This document shows, one piece after another, positions 25,930 through 33,850 of a stretch of DNA of 64,000 bases. Below the pieces are notes generated by a model. That model was not told where the DNA came from, did not search any database, and was given only the letters and a program-made list of their open reading frames with translations. Source of the DNA: Chitinilyticum litopenaei DSM 21440 (GTDB lineage: Bacteria; Pseudomonadota; Gammaproteobacteria; Burkholderiales; Chitinibacteraceae); NCBI RefSeq assembly GCF_000428145.1, contig NZ_ATZJ01000008.1:1-64000 (forward strand), read 5' to 3'. The position numbers were made by a program, and so were the translations under genes. Position 1 is the stretch's first letter, and each line of letters opens with the position of its first letter.

Positions 25930-27048
25930 GTGCGCATTCTGCATCTCTATAAAACGTACTACCCCGACACCGTTGGTGGCGTCGAGCAGGTTATCGAGCA
26001 TCTGCTCGACGGGGGGGCAGAGCATGGCTATCAGGCCGATCTGGCCGTACTGAGCCGGCAAACCGCACCCGGCCTCGCTGACAACGGCATCAGCCGGATA
26101 CACCGCTTCGCCACCACGCTGGACATCGCCTCCACACCGATGAGCTGGCAGGCACTGCGCCAGATTCGCGCGCTCGCCGCAGGCTATGACCTGATTCACT
26201 ACCACGCACCCTGGCCGTTTGGCGACCTGCTGCACCTGCAGCTGGCCGACAAACCGAGTGTCGTTACCTACCACAGCGACATCGTCAAGCAGAAACAGCT
26301 CAAGCGCCTCTACAGCCCGCTGTTTCACTGGCATTTGCGGCACAGCCAGCGCATTTGCCCGACCAGCCCGGCCTACCTGGCCAGCAGTCAGGATCTGGCG
26401 CCCTACCGCGACCGGTGCCAGATCATCCCGCTCGGCCTGCCCGATCAGGCCGCCAGCGTGGACCAGACCCGCGTAGCGGCCTGGCAGACCCGGCTGGGCG
26501 CGCCCTATTTCGCCTTTATCGGCGTCTTCCGCTATTACAAGGGCCTGGACTTTCTGCTGGCCGCAGCGCGCCACATTCGCAGCCCCATCGTGCTGGCCGG
26601 CGACGGGCCATTGCGCGCCCGTTACCAGCAGCAGGCCGCCGCCGCCGGCCTGACGCACGTGCACTTTCCCGGGCAGATCGACGACACCGACAAGGCGGCC
26701 CTGCTGGCCGGCGCTCATGCGTTCGTCTTCCCCTCACACCTGCGCTCTGAAGCGTTCGGGCTGGGCCTGGTCGAGGCGGCCATGCATGGCAAGGCCATGA
26801 TTTCCTGTGAAATCGGCACGGGCACCAGCCACATCAACCTGCATGAACAAACCGGGCTGGTGGTGCCGCCAGCGGAACCCGTCGCACTGGCACACGCGAT
26901 GCAGCGCCTGCTGGACGAGCCGGAACAATGCCGGCGGTTTGGTCTTGCCGCCCGCGCACGCTATCTGCAGGAATTCACCAGCGCACGAATGGTGCAGCGC
27001 TACGGCCAGCTCTACGCAGAGCTGCTTGGCAAGCCTGGCACACCATGA
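25930..27048 (+). CDS. Glycosyltransferase family 4
   Basis: A 372-residue GT-B fold transferase. The N-terminal part opens RILHLYKTYYPDTVGGVEQV, typical of GT4 with the GG acceptor loop; the C-terminal nucleotide-sugar site has GVFRYYKGLDFLLAAA and the EAFGLGLVEAAMHGKAMIS loop with the E-x7-E pattern. Similarity to mannosyl/rhamnosyl transferases is likely; donor unknown. The start is a GTG at 25930, since the ATG before it is out of frame. A G7 run (26011-26017) lies near codon 28. Its stop overlaps the ATG of the next gene (ATGA). Confidence 0.88.
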   Translation: MRILHLYKTYYPDTVGGVEQVIEHLLDGGAEHGYQADLAVLSRQTAPGLADNGISRIHRFATTLDIASTPMSWQALRQIRALAAGYDLIHYHAPWPFGDLLHLQLADKPSVVTYHSDIVKQKQLKRLYSPLFHWHLRHSQRICPTSPAYLASSQDLAPYRDRCQIIPLGLPDQAASVDQTRVAAWQTRLGAPYFAFIGVFRYYKGLDFLLAAARHIRSPIVLAGDGPLRARYQQQAAAAGLTHVHFPGQIDDTDKAALLAGAHAFVFPSHLRSEAFGLGLVEAAMHGKAMISCEIGTGTSHINLHEQTGLVVPPAEPVALAHAMQRLLDEPEQCRRFGLAARARYLQEFTSARMVQRYGQLYAELLGKPGTP

Positions 27049-28601
27049 AACCGGTCAGTCGTACTCTATTCCTGGAATGCCTGCTGGCGACGCTGTTGGG
27101 CATCGCCCTCCTGCACTGGTATAGCGGCGGCCTTGCAGGGCTGTTTTCCGGTCAGCTCATGGTCGCCAGCGATTATCCCAACAGCGCCGCCGCCCACACG
27201 TTCTACCTGAACGACCGTTGGCGCTGGCCGCTGGGTCAGAATCCCATGTTCGGAGGGGGAAACCTCTATTTTTCCGATACGGCGCCGTGGTTCAGCCTGC
27301 TCGCAAAAGTACTGCAGCAGACCGTCGGCATCACCCTGCCCTTCGAAAGCCTGCTGGTAATCAATCAGGGCCTGCTGGGCCTGTTTGCCTTGCTGCTGAT
27401 CCGGCAAGTCAGCGACCACCGCCCCAGTCAATGGCTGTTTGTCCTGCTGATCAGCGCGAACCTGATTACACCGACACGAATGCTCGGCGCCCAGCACATC
27501 GCGCTGGCAGGAAACTGGGTCATCGTATGGGCTTGCGCATTGGCGCTCAACAGCAAGGACTCCGCAGGCAAAACCTGCGCACTGAGCGTGCTGGCCTGCA
27601 GCATGGCCTGGCTTACGCATGCCTACCTCGGCGTCATGGCATCCGGCATCCTCGCGTTGGCACTAGTGATGCGGAAGCAATGGCTGGCCGCCCTGCTGAG
27701 TCAACTTGTACCGCTTGCCCTGCTTGCCGCATTTGGCGTGTTTCATGCGCCCTATCAACTCGCACAGGGCGCCGCCGGCACGGGCATTGATCTGGCCGCC
27801 TTTGTGCAGTCACTCAACTGGGGGATAAGCGGCTATGCCTATGCCGTGAATGAACCCTGGCAGAAAGATGCACTGGTCTATTTGGGAACCGGCTCCTTGG
27901 CCATTGGGGTATTAGCCCTGATCCATTACAAGAAAATGGCTACAGCCGCATACCCATCACCCCATATCAACTGGCAAAGTTTACCCCCCTTGCTTGCTCC
28001 CGCCCTGCTGCTGGCAATTATCGCCACAGCCGGGGAAGTGCGAATACTGGGCCAGCACCTGGCAACGACCCCCTTGCAGGAATGGCTCGCGCCGATTTAC
28101 CAGCGCTTCCGCGTTGCCGGGCGCTTCGCCATTCCACTGGCGCTCGTCCTCATTTTGCTGGCGACACTGCTGTGGCAGTCACGCACTGCAGGCAGCAAAC
28201 GCTGGTGGGCAGGTGCCCTGCTGGCCGCCGCCTTGCAGCTGGCCGATCTTTGGCACGCCACCCCGCATGCCAGCCATCGGCATCCACAGTTGCAGGAGCA
28301 AGCACGGCAGCAGCAGCAGGCGCTGCAGCGAGTGCTGGACGGCCAGCCATGGAGCCGCTTCGTCTACAGCGAACTCCCCGCCGAGCTCCTCGCCGAACAG
28401 CGCCTGCTGGATGGGCTGTTGGCACAGCGGGGGGCCCGCTATATCTCGCGCACGCTGCAGGCCCGCCAGGACAGTGCAGCCACGCCGGCACTCCCGCCAC
28501 CGGCCGGGAGCCCAAGTCTCTATCTGCTCCCGCGCGCTGATCGCCAAAGCTGCCTGCACGCGGACAACACGCACCCGCACATCAGGCTCTGCTTGCGGTA
28601 A
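27045..28601 (+). CDS. Multi-pass membrane protein, DUF6311-like
   Basis: A 518-residue integral membrane protein with roughly ten to eleven hydrophobic segments, starting LFLECLLATLLGIALLHWYS, and a hydrophilic C-terminal third from about residue 410. The segment RFRVAGRFAIPLALVLILLA and the overall layout recall DUF6311 and polytopic GT-C-type proteins, which often process lipid-linked sugars. The DUF assignment is from memory and tentative. It is translationally coupled to the GT4 gene before it (ATGA overlap), so a shared glycan pathway is probable. It ends convergent with an acyltransferase gene. Confidence 0.7.
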   Translation: MKPVSRTLFLECLLATLLGIALLHWYSGGLAGLFSGQLMVASDYPNSAAAHTFYLNDRWRWPLGQNPMFGGGNLYFSDTAPWFSLLAKVLQQTVGITLPFESLLVINQGLLGLFALLLIRQVSDHRPSQWLFVLLISANLITPTRMLGAQHIALAGNWVIVWACALALNSKDSAGKTCALSVLACSMAWLTHAYLGVMASGILALALVMRKQWLAALLSQLVPLALLAAFGVFHAPYQLAQGAAGTGIDLAAFVQSLNWGISGYAYAVNEPWQKDALVYLGTGSLAIGVLALIHYKKMATAAYPSPHINWQSLPPLLAPALLLAIIATAGEVRILGQHLATTPLQEWLAPIYQRFRVAGRFAIPLALVLILLATLLWQSRTAGSKRWWAGALLAAALQLADLWHATPHASHRHPQLQEQARQQQQALQRVLDGQPWSRFVYSELPAELLAEQRLLDGLLAQRGARYISRTLQARQDSAATPALPPPAGSPSLYLLPRADRQSCLHADNTHPHIRLCLR

Positions 28602-28717
28602 GTCTGCACGACACAGGCTGGCGCAGCCGTTTGGCCATTGCCGGGCCTGAGCGACAAATCGCCAGGCTTGCCCGGCAAGACAGCGCCCCCAATACAGGCG
28701 AAGGCCAGCACACTATC

Positions 28718-29839
28718 TTAACGTCCCAGCCCGGAATAACGGCCACGCATGCCGAGAAAGGGGCGCTCGACAGTCAGGAAGCTAAGTCGCGCCAGGGCAA
28801 AACTAACGACAAACAGCAGCAGCGCATTTAACAAGGCATCCAGGTGGAAAATGCCCGTGGGCGCCAGGGGGCCAAGCAGGCGATGCAGGATGTAAATCAC
28901 CAAGCCATGCCACAGATAGAATGAAAAACTGACTTCACCCAGCTGCTGCGCGCCACGCGCCAGCCAGTTCGGCAAAGGCAGGCGCGTGTGATGCCAGCCA
29001 GCGATCAGCAAGGCCCAGCTTCCCGCTTCCAGCGTTGGCCACGCCAGCCAGAACCAGTGTTTGGGAGCCGGGCTGAAATAACTCGCCCACTGCGCCAGGG
29101 CCATCACCCCCAGCGAAATGCCCAGGATCCCGCAGCAGAGCACAGGGAGGGCATAGCGCTCAATGACGCTGGCATGCCGGTGACAATACTGGGCAACCAG
29201 CATGCCGATCAGAAACTGGTCGAGGCGGCCGACCAGCGTCGAATACAGCATGTGCGTACTGCGCTCGGTCACCAGAAACGCTCCCAGCTTGATGACGGCC
29301 AGCAGCAGCAGGCAGCGCCACAGATAAGCTGGGCCCTCGGCGAGTGCAAAGCGGGCCAGGAAGGGAAAGATCAGATAGAAGGTAAATTCGACCGAAATGG
29401 TCCAGGCCGCGCCGGTGATGAAGGAGTTGGAAGTTGGCGCCTGCCCCAGATTGGAAAACAGCAGATACAGGACGTCGGCGGCCCGAAATTCATCCCGGCC
29501 CACCGAAATGGCTACGAAAAACACCACCAGGAACAGCGGAAAAATTCGCAACAGGCGATTGCGCAAGAAGCGACCGTAATCGATGCTGCCCGAATGCAGG
29601 GCAATCTGCATGAAGAGATACCCGGACAGCGCAAAAAACAGGCCGACCCCGGTATGTCCTTCGGCAATCAGTGCCAGCCATGGCTTGCCGGGTACGGGCT
29701 GCCACTGCCAGTAATAGAAATGGTAGACATGGAAAAGGAAGACAATGCCTGCTGCCAGCGCGCGCAGCTGATCGAGACGGGGCTGATACGAGAAATTGGA
29801 AGATTGCACGATATGCCGCAAAAACGGAAAAAATCTCAT
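28718..29839 (-). CDS. Acyltransferase 3 family protein (OafA/YrhL-like)
   Basis: A 373-residue inner-membrane O-acyltransferase, likely acetylating or otherwise acylating a surface glycan. The conserved opening is RLDQLRALAAGIVFLFHVYH, with the catalytic-type histidine in FHVYHF, followed by ARGVGLFFALSGYLF-like (HTGVGLFFALSGYLF). About ten membrane helices and a C-terminal TVERPFLGMRGR complete the family pattern. The start is uncertain: 29839 (MRFFPFLRHIVQ) is preferred over 29908, neither having a clear ribosome binding site. It is convergent with the glycosyltransferase/membrane-protein pair, so acylation of the same glycan is possible. Confidence 0.9.
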   Translation of the reverse strand: MRFFPFLRHIVQSSNFSYQPRLDQLRALAAGIVFLFHVYHFYYWQWQPVPGKPWLALIAEGHTGVGLFFALSGYLFMQIALHSGSIDYGRFLRNRLLRIFPLFLVVFFVAISVGRDEFRAADVLYLLFSNLGQAPTSNSFITGAAWTISVEFTFYLIFPFLARFALAEGPAYLWRCLLLLAVIKLGAFLVTERSTHMLYSTLVGRLDQFLIGMLVAQYCHRHASVIERYALPVLCCGILGISLGVMALAQWASYFSPAPKHWFWLAWPTLEAGSWALLIAGWHHTRLPLPNWLARGAQQLGEVSFSFYLWHGLVIYILHRLLGPLAPTGIFHLDALLNALLLFVVSFALARLSFLTVERPFLGMRGRYSGLGR

Positions 29840-30109
29840 CAGACAGCCGCCCCGGCAAAGCCCGGCTCCGCATTCCCGCGCCATTGAAAATCCAGCGGCT
29901 GCACTCATTCGCGTGGCGCGCTGGATGCGGGTCTTGCTGCACGGCCAACTTGCCGAGTAGCTATCCGATCAGAAAAACAAGGCCTGCATGGCCGGAACAC
30001 AGGCGACCGACAACATCCTGCCCGTTCGTACCCTGACTGGCTGCCAGCCCGGGCAGGCAATGGTAACAGCAGACAGACTTTTGGCCATGCCTGCGATAAA
30101 CATCACCAC

Positions 30110-30156
30110 GTATTGGCGTAGAGCCCTTTCCAGAAAATGGCTTCCAAGACATACCC
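30110..30156. repeat. GGGTATTGCC-type dispersed repeat, copy 3 (diverged)
   Basis: GTATTGGCGTAGAGCCC on the left and GGCTTCCAAGACATACCC on the right mirror the family arms with several mismatches. Confidence 0.55.
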
Positions 30157-30211
30157 CAAAGGCACCCCTGATCAGGTCGCGACCTCAGCAAAGTACAAAT
30201 TCGTCATTCAC

Positions 30212-30302
30212 AACTCGTCATTGCCGCGAAAGCGGGAATCTCCGTTCTGGATACCGGTTTTGACGGCAGGGAATCCCCGTGGGACGCCGGCATGACGAGT
30301 TG
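30212..30302. repeat. Inverted repeat of the CATTCCCGCGAAAGCGGGAAT type
   Basis: Ends AACTCGTCATTGCC (left) and GGCATGACGAGTT (right) are complementary, and an inner GCGAAAGCGGGAATC block is present. This type of element is widespread in beta-proteobacteria. Confidence 0.75.
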
Positions 30303-30371
30303 CTGAGCTGGCCACCCAATCAGTTGCCGAGATGCCGAGCTGAGCGCCGGATCAGCAGAGCCTAGCGGGCG

Positions 30372-31619
30372 TCAGACTGACCGTGGCGCCACCCGGCTGT
30401 CAGCCAGGCGCCGCAGCAAGGCCAGCCAGCGCGGAGCACAGACGCGCTGCCAGTCATAGCCGGCCACCACCGTCTGGCGTGCGCGCGCGCGCAGGTCGTC
30501 GTAGTGCTCGGGATGCGCCAGCAGCGACAGCACACTGCCGGCAATCGCGGCGGTGTCGAAAAAATCCACCAGCAGACCGTTTTCGCCATGCAGCACCAGC
30601 TCCGCCAGCGGCGCCGTGCGCGACGCCACCAGACGCACCCCGCAGCTCATGGCCTCCAGCACGGACCACGACAGCACGAAGGGATAGCTCAAATACACAT
30701 GTGCGGCAGACACCTGATACAAGCGCCGCAACTGCTCGTGATCCAGACGCCCGGCAAAGCGCACGCGCGACCAGTCCACGGCCCCCTGCAACTCGGCCTG
30801 CAGCACACTGGGCCAATCCGCATGCCCGGCAGGCAGGGCCACACCATAACCGCGCGCCGGCATGCCGGCAATCAGCACGCGCGCGTCGGGGCGGGCAGCC
30901 TGGATGGCAGGCAGAGCCCGCAAGAAGGAATGGATGCCGCGCATGGGCTCCAGACTGCGATTGACATGGGTAATGATCGCTTCACCCGCACGGTAAACCT
31001 CCCCATCCAGAACCAGCTCGGCCTGCGGATCAGGACACAGGCGATCCGTATCCACCCCATCGTGGATGCAGGCAATTGCGGCCTGCAGGTGGGTCGGAAA
31101 CAGCTGGCGCTGAAAGCGGGTCGGCGCGACACCGGCATTCATGTCGGCAAGCGCCAGCAACAGGGTGGCATTCTTGAAACGCAGATTCAGCTGCCAGTCG
31201 TCCGCCGGCGGGGCGAACTCCGGATCAAAATCGGTATCCAGCCCATGCGGATGATAAAAAAACTCGCAGTAATGCAACTGCAGAGCCTGCGGCCATACCT
31301 CGCGCAACAGCAGTGACTCTCCCCAGCCGGGATGCACGACAATCACATCGGGCGTGAAACCCGAATCCCGCAACTGCCTGGCCGCATTACCGGCGCCAAG
31401 TGCACGCAGGCGCTTGGCATCCAGCCCCGTCAACAGCTCGTCCAGATCCGCCCGAGGGCGCTCGGGGATGCCATAGCGGCAATAGCGCACCCCGGGCAAC
31501 GGTGGCGCGGCATGCATGCCGAGCGCCACAACTTCCCACCCCTGCCGGGCGCACAATGGCGCCAGACGGACAAACTGCCCCGGGAAGCCCTGATGGACAA
31601 ACAGCACGCGCCTGCTCAC
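30372..31619 (-). CDS. Glycosyltransferase family 4 of the S-layer locus
   Basis: A 415-residue GT-B transferase. It opens RVLFVHQGFPGQFVRLAP, a variant with PGQF typical of a GT4 subgroup, and has IAGMPARGYG, GRLDHEQLRRLYQVSAAHVY and SWSVLEAMSCGVRLVASRTA, the donor-binding loop. The start is a GTG at 31619 with AGGG 6 bases upstream. It follows two small unknown genes on the same strand, 31 bases after the nearer one, and lies downstream of the large S-layer-like gene. A role in glycosylating that protein or a nearby surface glycan is inference. Confidence 0.85.
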   Translation of the reverse strand: MSRRVLFVHQGFPGQFVRLAPLCARQGWEVVALGMHAAPPLPGVRYCRYGIPERPRADLDELLTGLDAKRLRALGAGNAARQLRDSGFTPDVIVVHPGWGESLLLREVWPQALQLHYCEFFYHPHGLDTDFDPEFAPPADDWQLNLRFKNATLLLALADMNAGVAPTRFQRQLFPTHLQAAIACIHDGVDTDRLCPDPQAELVLDGEVYRAGEAIITHVNRSLEPMRGIHSFLRALPAIQAARPDARVLIAGMPARGYGVALPAGHADWPSVLQAELQGAVDWSRVRFAGRLDHEQLRRLYQVSAAHVYLSYPFVLSWSVLEAMSCGVRLVASRTAPLAELVLHGENGLLVDFFDTAAIAGSVLSLLAHPEHYDDLRARARQTVVAGYDWQRVCAPRWLALLRRLADSRVAPRSV

Positions 31620-31650
31620 GGTTTACCCTGCATCATGCAAATTGCCGGTC

Positions 31651-32103
31651 TCATTGCAAGGCCCCACGCAGCTGGAGCGCTTGCATACGCTCCAGCTCGC
31701 CATCAATCAGATTGACAAGGCCATACATGACGCCCGTCCCCAGCTCGGCACTGGCACTCAGGCCACCCTCACCTTGCAGCTCCAGCAAAAAGCCGCCATC
31801 AGGCAAACGCCCCAGACTGAGGCGCGCCAGCGTATCGCACTGACCAGAGTCCGCTGGCAGGGCTGCGTCCGATTGTCGCACCGGCCGCTGCGCGGCAATG
31901 CGCTGACAATGTTCCTCCTGCAGCCAGTGGCGCGCCTCGGCCACCGCTCCGGCTGGCAAGTCATGCGCGGTCACGCGCAACAGGGCCGCGCGTACCTGCA
32001 GCAGCCCTGCCGTCGCCATGGCAAAGCCCGCCGCGGCCTGTTCAGGCGGCAGCCACAGCCAGAGCCAGTGGTCGGGTTTGGGGGAATACAACTGAAACTT
32101 CAT
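31651..32103 (-). CDS. Hypothetical protein of the S-layer locus
   Basis: I do not recognise this 150-residue protein. It starts MKFQLYSPKPDHWLWLWLPP with GGAG 8 bases upstream. No signal peptide or membrane helix is visible; the middle (PVRQSDAALPADSGQCDTLA) is low in hydrophobics and the end (LGTGVMYGLVNLIDGELERM) looks amphipathic helical. It lies between a DUF6447-like gene and a GT4 gene, 57 and 31 bases apart, suggesting one transcript. Coding is well supported by frame, ribosome binding site and context. Confidence 0.65.
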   Translation of the reverse strand: MKFQLYSPKPDHWLWLWLPPEQAAAGFAMATAGLLQVRAALLRVTAHDLPAGAVAEARHWLQEEHCQRIAAQRPVRQSDAALPADSGQCDTLARLSLGRLPDGGFLLELQGEGGLSASAELGTGVMYGLVNLIDGELERMQALQLRGALQ

Positions 32104-32160
32104 CGCCAGCTCCTTACCGGCACGCCGGCACGGCTGCGCGCCGCGTGCGTGCCCAAGACC

Positions 32161-32406
32161 TCACGCCGGCTTCTTGCGCGACGCGGCTTTCCTGGGCTTG
32201 GCCGGCGCAGGCTCGGGGGCACCCACCTGGGCCATCAGCAGCTGCACGGCATTCTGGCGCGCCAGCTGTACCGCCGCCAGTTCGTTCTGCAGGCGTGCCT
32301 GCTGGCCATCCAGAAACTGCAGCAAGGCGCACTGTTGCCGGGCCGCTTCGGGCAGATCGGCGATGGCGTACTCCGTACCGGCGATGGTCACGGTCATTTC
32401 GGACAT
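32161..32406 (-). CDS. Small protein resembling DUF6447
   Basis: An 81-residue protein, MSEMTVTIAGTEYAIADLPE followed by a predicted coiled coil (QLLQFLDGQQ-like stretch, LQNELAAVQLARQNAVQLLM) and a basic Ala/Pro/Lys tail (KPRKAASRKKPA). The opening VTIAGTEYAIADL and the coiled coil agree with my memory of DUF6447, whose function is unknown; the assignment is tentative. AAGGAG lies 7 bases before the start. It begins the run of three minus-strand genes ending with the GT4 transferase. Confidence 0.65.
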   Translation of the reverse strand: MSEMTVTIAGTEYAIADLPEAARQQCALLQFLDGQQARLQNELAAVQLARQNAVQLLMAQVGAPEPAPAKPRKAASRKKPA

Positions 32407-32474
32407 GATTGCGCTCCTTCATAACAAAGGTGCGCATTCTACCGAAAACCGCCGCAGGCCAACACTGCTGCTGG

Positions 32475-32552
32475 ATGAGCTTGCTCGCGAAGGATTGCTG
32501 ATCGCGAGCAAGCTCGCTCCTACGAGTAAAAACATCAGAGTGCCGAATCAAT
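32475..32552. repeat. REP/REPIN-like palindrome, copy 4
   Basis: ATGAGCTTGCTCGCGA pairs with TCGCGAGCAAGCTC, and the flank AACATCAGAGTGCCGAATCA agrees with the outer arm of copies 1 and 2. It separates two minus-strand genes downstream of the S-layer gene. Confidence 0.8.
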
Positions 32553-32623
32553 AACCAGTCTTCCAGCTTATCTGGCGACAGTGACTCGCCCTGCCCCGCC
32601 TCATGCGCAAGCGCCGGGGCCGC

Positions 32624-33529
32624 TCAGACGCGCTGGCGTTCCAGCAAGGCCTGCGCCAGGGCCGATTGCAAGGCATTCCCGGTGCTGGCGTGCTGATCCG
32701 CCCGTTCGCGCACGCGCTGACCGGCAGCCAGCCACAGGCCATCCGCAAAATGGGCCAGCGCACGCTGCGCCGGCGTGGTGGCGGCTTGCTCTTCCGGCCC
32801 GAACGCGGCTGACGCGGATGGCAGGGCGGCGTCTTGCGGCAACGGCGCGGTTGCGCCGGCCTGCAGAAGCTCGTCCTGTTGCGCGTCAGCCGTGCCGGCG
32901 GCAAGGCTTGCCCCGGCCGGCTGCGGCGTTACCGTCCCTCCGGCAGAATTTGCCGTGGCGAGTCCGGCGGTGGCGGGCACGGCGACCGCCGCGCCACGCG
33001 TGACTCCCACGGTGGCATGCAGGCCGAGTTCGCTGGCCAGTTGCCGGTCTTCCGCCAGCCGCTGGCGGGCATACCGGCCTTTCTGGTCGACCAACGGATC
33101 AATGCGCCAGTCATAGGCCGTACCCAGACCGCCACGCTGCAGATCGGCAAAGTCAATGCCGTGGTCCGAGCCGGCGCCCGGCAGCAATTCATAAGGGCGG
33201 TAGCCGACCCCGGCGGCATCCAGCTGGGCGCCCAGCCCGGTCAGATCGTCCAGGGCAATGCCGTACTGGCGCGTCGTGCGCAGGATGTCGGGGGCACTGA
33301 AATTCGAGCGCGTCAGCAGGCTGCCATCCGGCGCGTAATACTCCACCAGATTGGGCTGGCCATTCTCGTGCAGGCTGATGCCCAGGCGTCCCGAACGGAA
33401 GGTACTGACATCCCGGGCGCTGGCCAGCGCCGAAGCGAAGGCGGAGGCAGAGGCGCCGCCCGGCCGGACTGCCGTGGCGACGGCATTGCGCTCGCTGCTC
33501 GTTGTGGTGCGTAGCGATTCGACATGCAT
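32624..33529 (-). CDS. Hypothetical protein downstream of the S-layer gene
   Basis: A 301-residue protein I cannot assign. The start at 33529 (MHVESLRTTTSSERN) has GGAGA 6 bases upstream; the longer open frame to 33772 crosses a palindrome and poly-C tract. The N-terminal half contains LGISLHENGQPNLVEYYAPD and FADLQRGGLGTAYDWRIDPL; the C-terminal half (about 165-260) is Ala/Gly/Pro-rich and may be disordered. No signal peptide is seen, so if secreted it would need a leaderless route. It lies after the S-layer terminator on the same strand. Confidence 0.6.
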   Translation of the reverse strand: MHVESLRTTTSSERNAVATAVRPGGASASAFASALASARDVSTFRSGRLGISLHENGQPNLVEYYAPDGSLLTRSNFSAPDILRTTRQYGIALDDLTGLGAQLDAAGVGYRPYELLPGAGSDHGIDFADLQRGGLGTAYDWRIDPLVDQKGRYARQRLAEDRQLASELGLHATVGVTRGAAVAVPATAGLATANSAGGTVTPQPAGASLAAGTADAQQDELLQAGATAPLPQDAALPSASAAFGPEEQAATTPAQRALAHFADGLWLAAGQRVRERADQHASTGNALQSALAQALLERQRV

Positions 33530-33697
33530 GGTGATTCTCCCACTATCATCAGCCCCCTTGAAGCAAAATGCACGCCAGCCATGGCCGGCAGGCTCTGCCG
33601 GCATGGACAAGCCCTGCTCCGCCTGGCAAGCCGCCCCGGCACCGCGCACCGGCGCCGGCGGGCAAGCCGCAGGCAGGCAGCTGCGCGTTTCCAGGCA

Positions 33698-33749
33698 GGG
33701 TATTGCGCCCCCCCCCCCCAATCGGCACTTTGTCCGCATGGCAATACCC
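33698..33749. repeat. GGGTATTGCC-type dispersed repeat, copy 4, carrying a C12 tract
   Basis: GGGTATTGCG on the left and GCATGGCAATACCC on the right are the family ends. The centre contains twelve consecutive C at 33708-33719. Confidence 0.75.
33708..33719. repeat. C12 homopolymer tract
   Basis: Twelve C in a row, about 180 bases upstream of the start codon of the 301-residue gene and inside a palindromic repeat. Confidence 0.9.
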
Positions 33750-33773
33750 GTGGCATTGCGATCAGGCCACAAA

Positions 33774-33803
33774 AAAACCCCGTGGCCGAAGCCACGGGGT
33801 TTT
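33774..33803 (-). terminator. Terminator of the S-layer gene
   Basis: AAAACCCCGTGGC pairs with GCCACGGGGTTTT across a CGAA loop; on the minus strand a T run follows. It lies about 50 bases after the stop codon. Confidence 0.9.
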
Positions 33804-33850
33804 GCTTTGCCACATCCCGCACCGAAGTGCGGGATGTCTCTCCGGGGAGA

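Larger units (their letters stand above)
29840..30371. other. Intergenic stretch with two repeat elements
   Basis: No gene is evident. A GGGTATTGCC-type element lies at 30110-30156 and a CGCGAAAGCGGGAATC-type inverted repeat at 30212-30302. The remainder is featureless to the eye. Confidence 0.5.
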
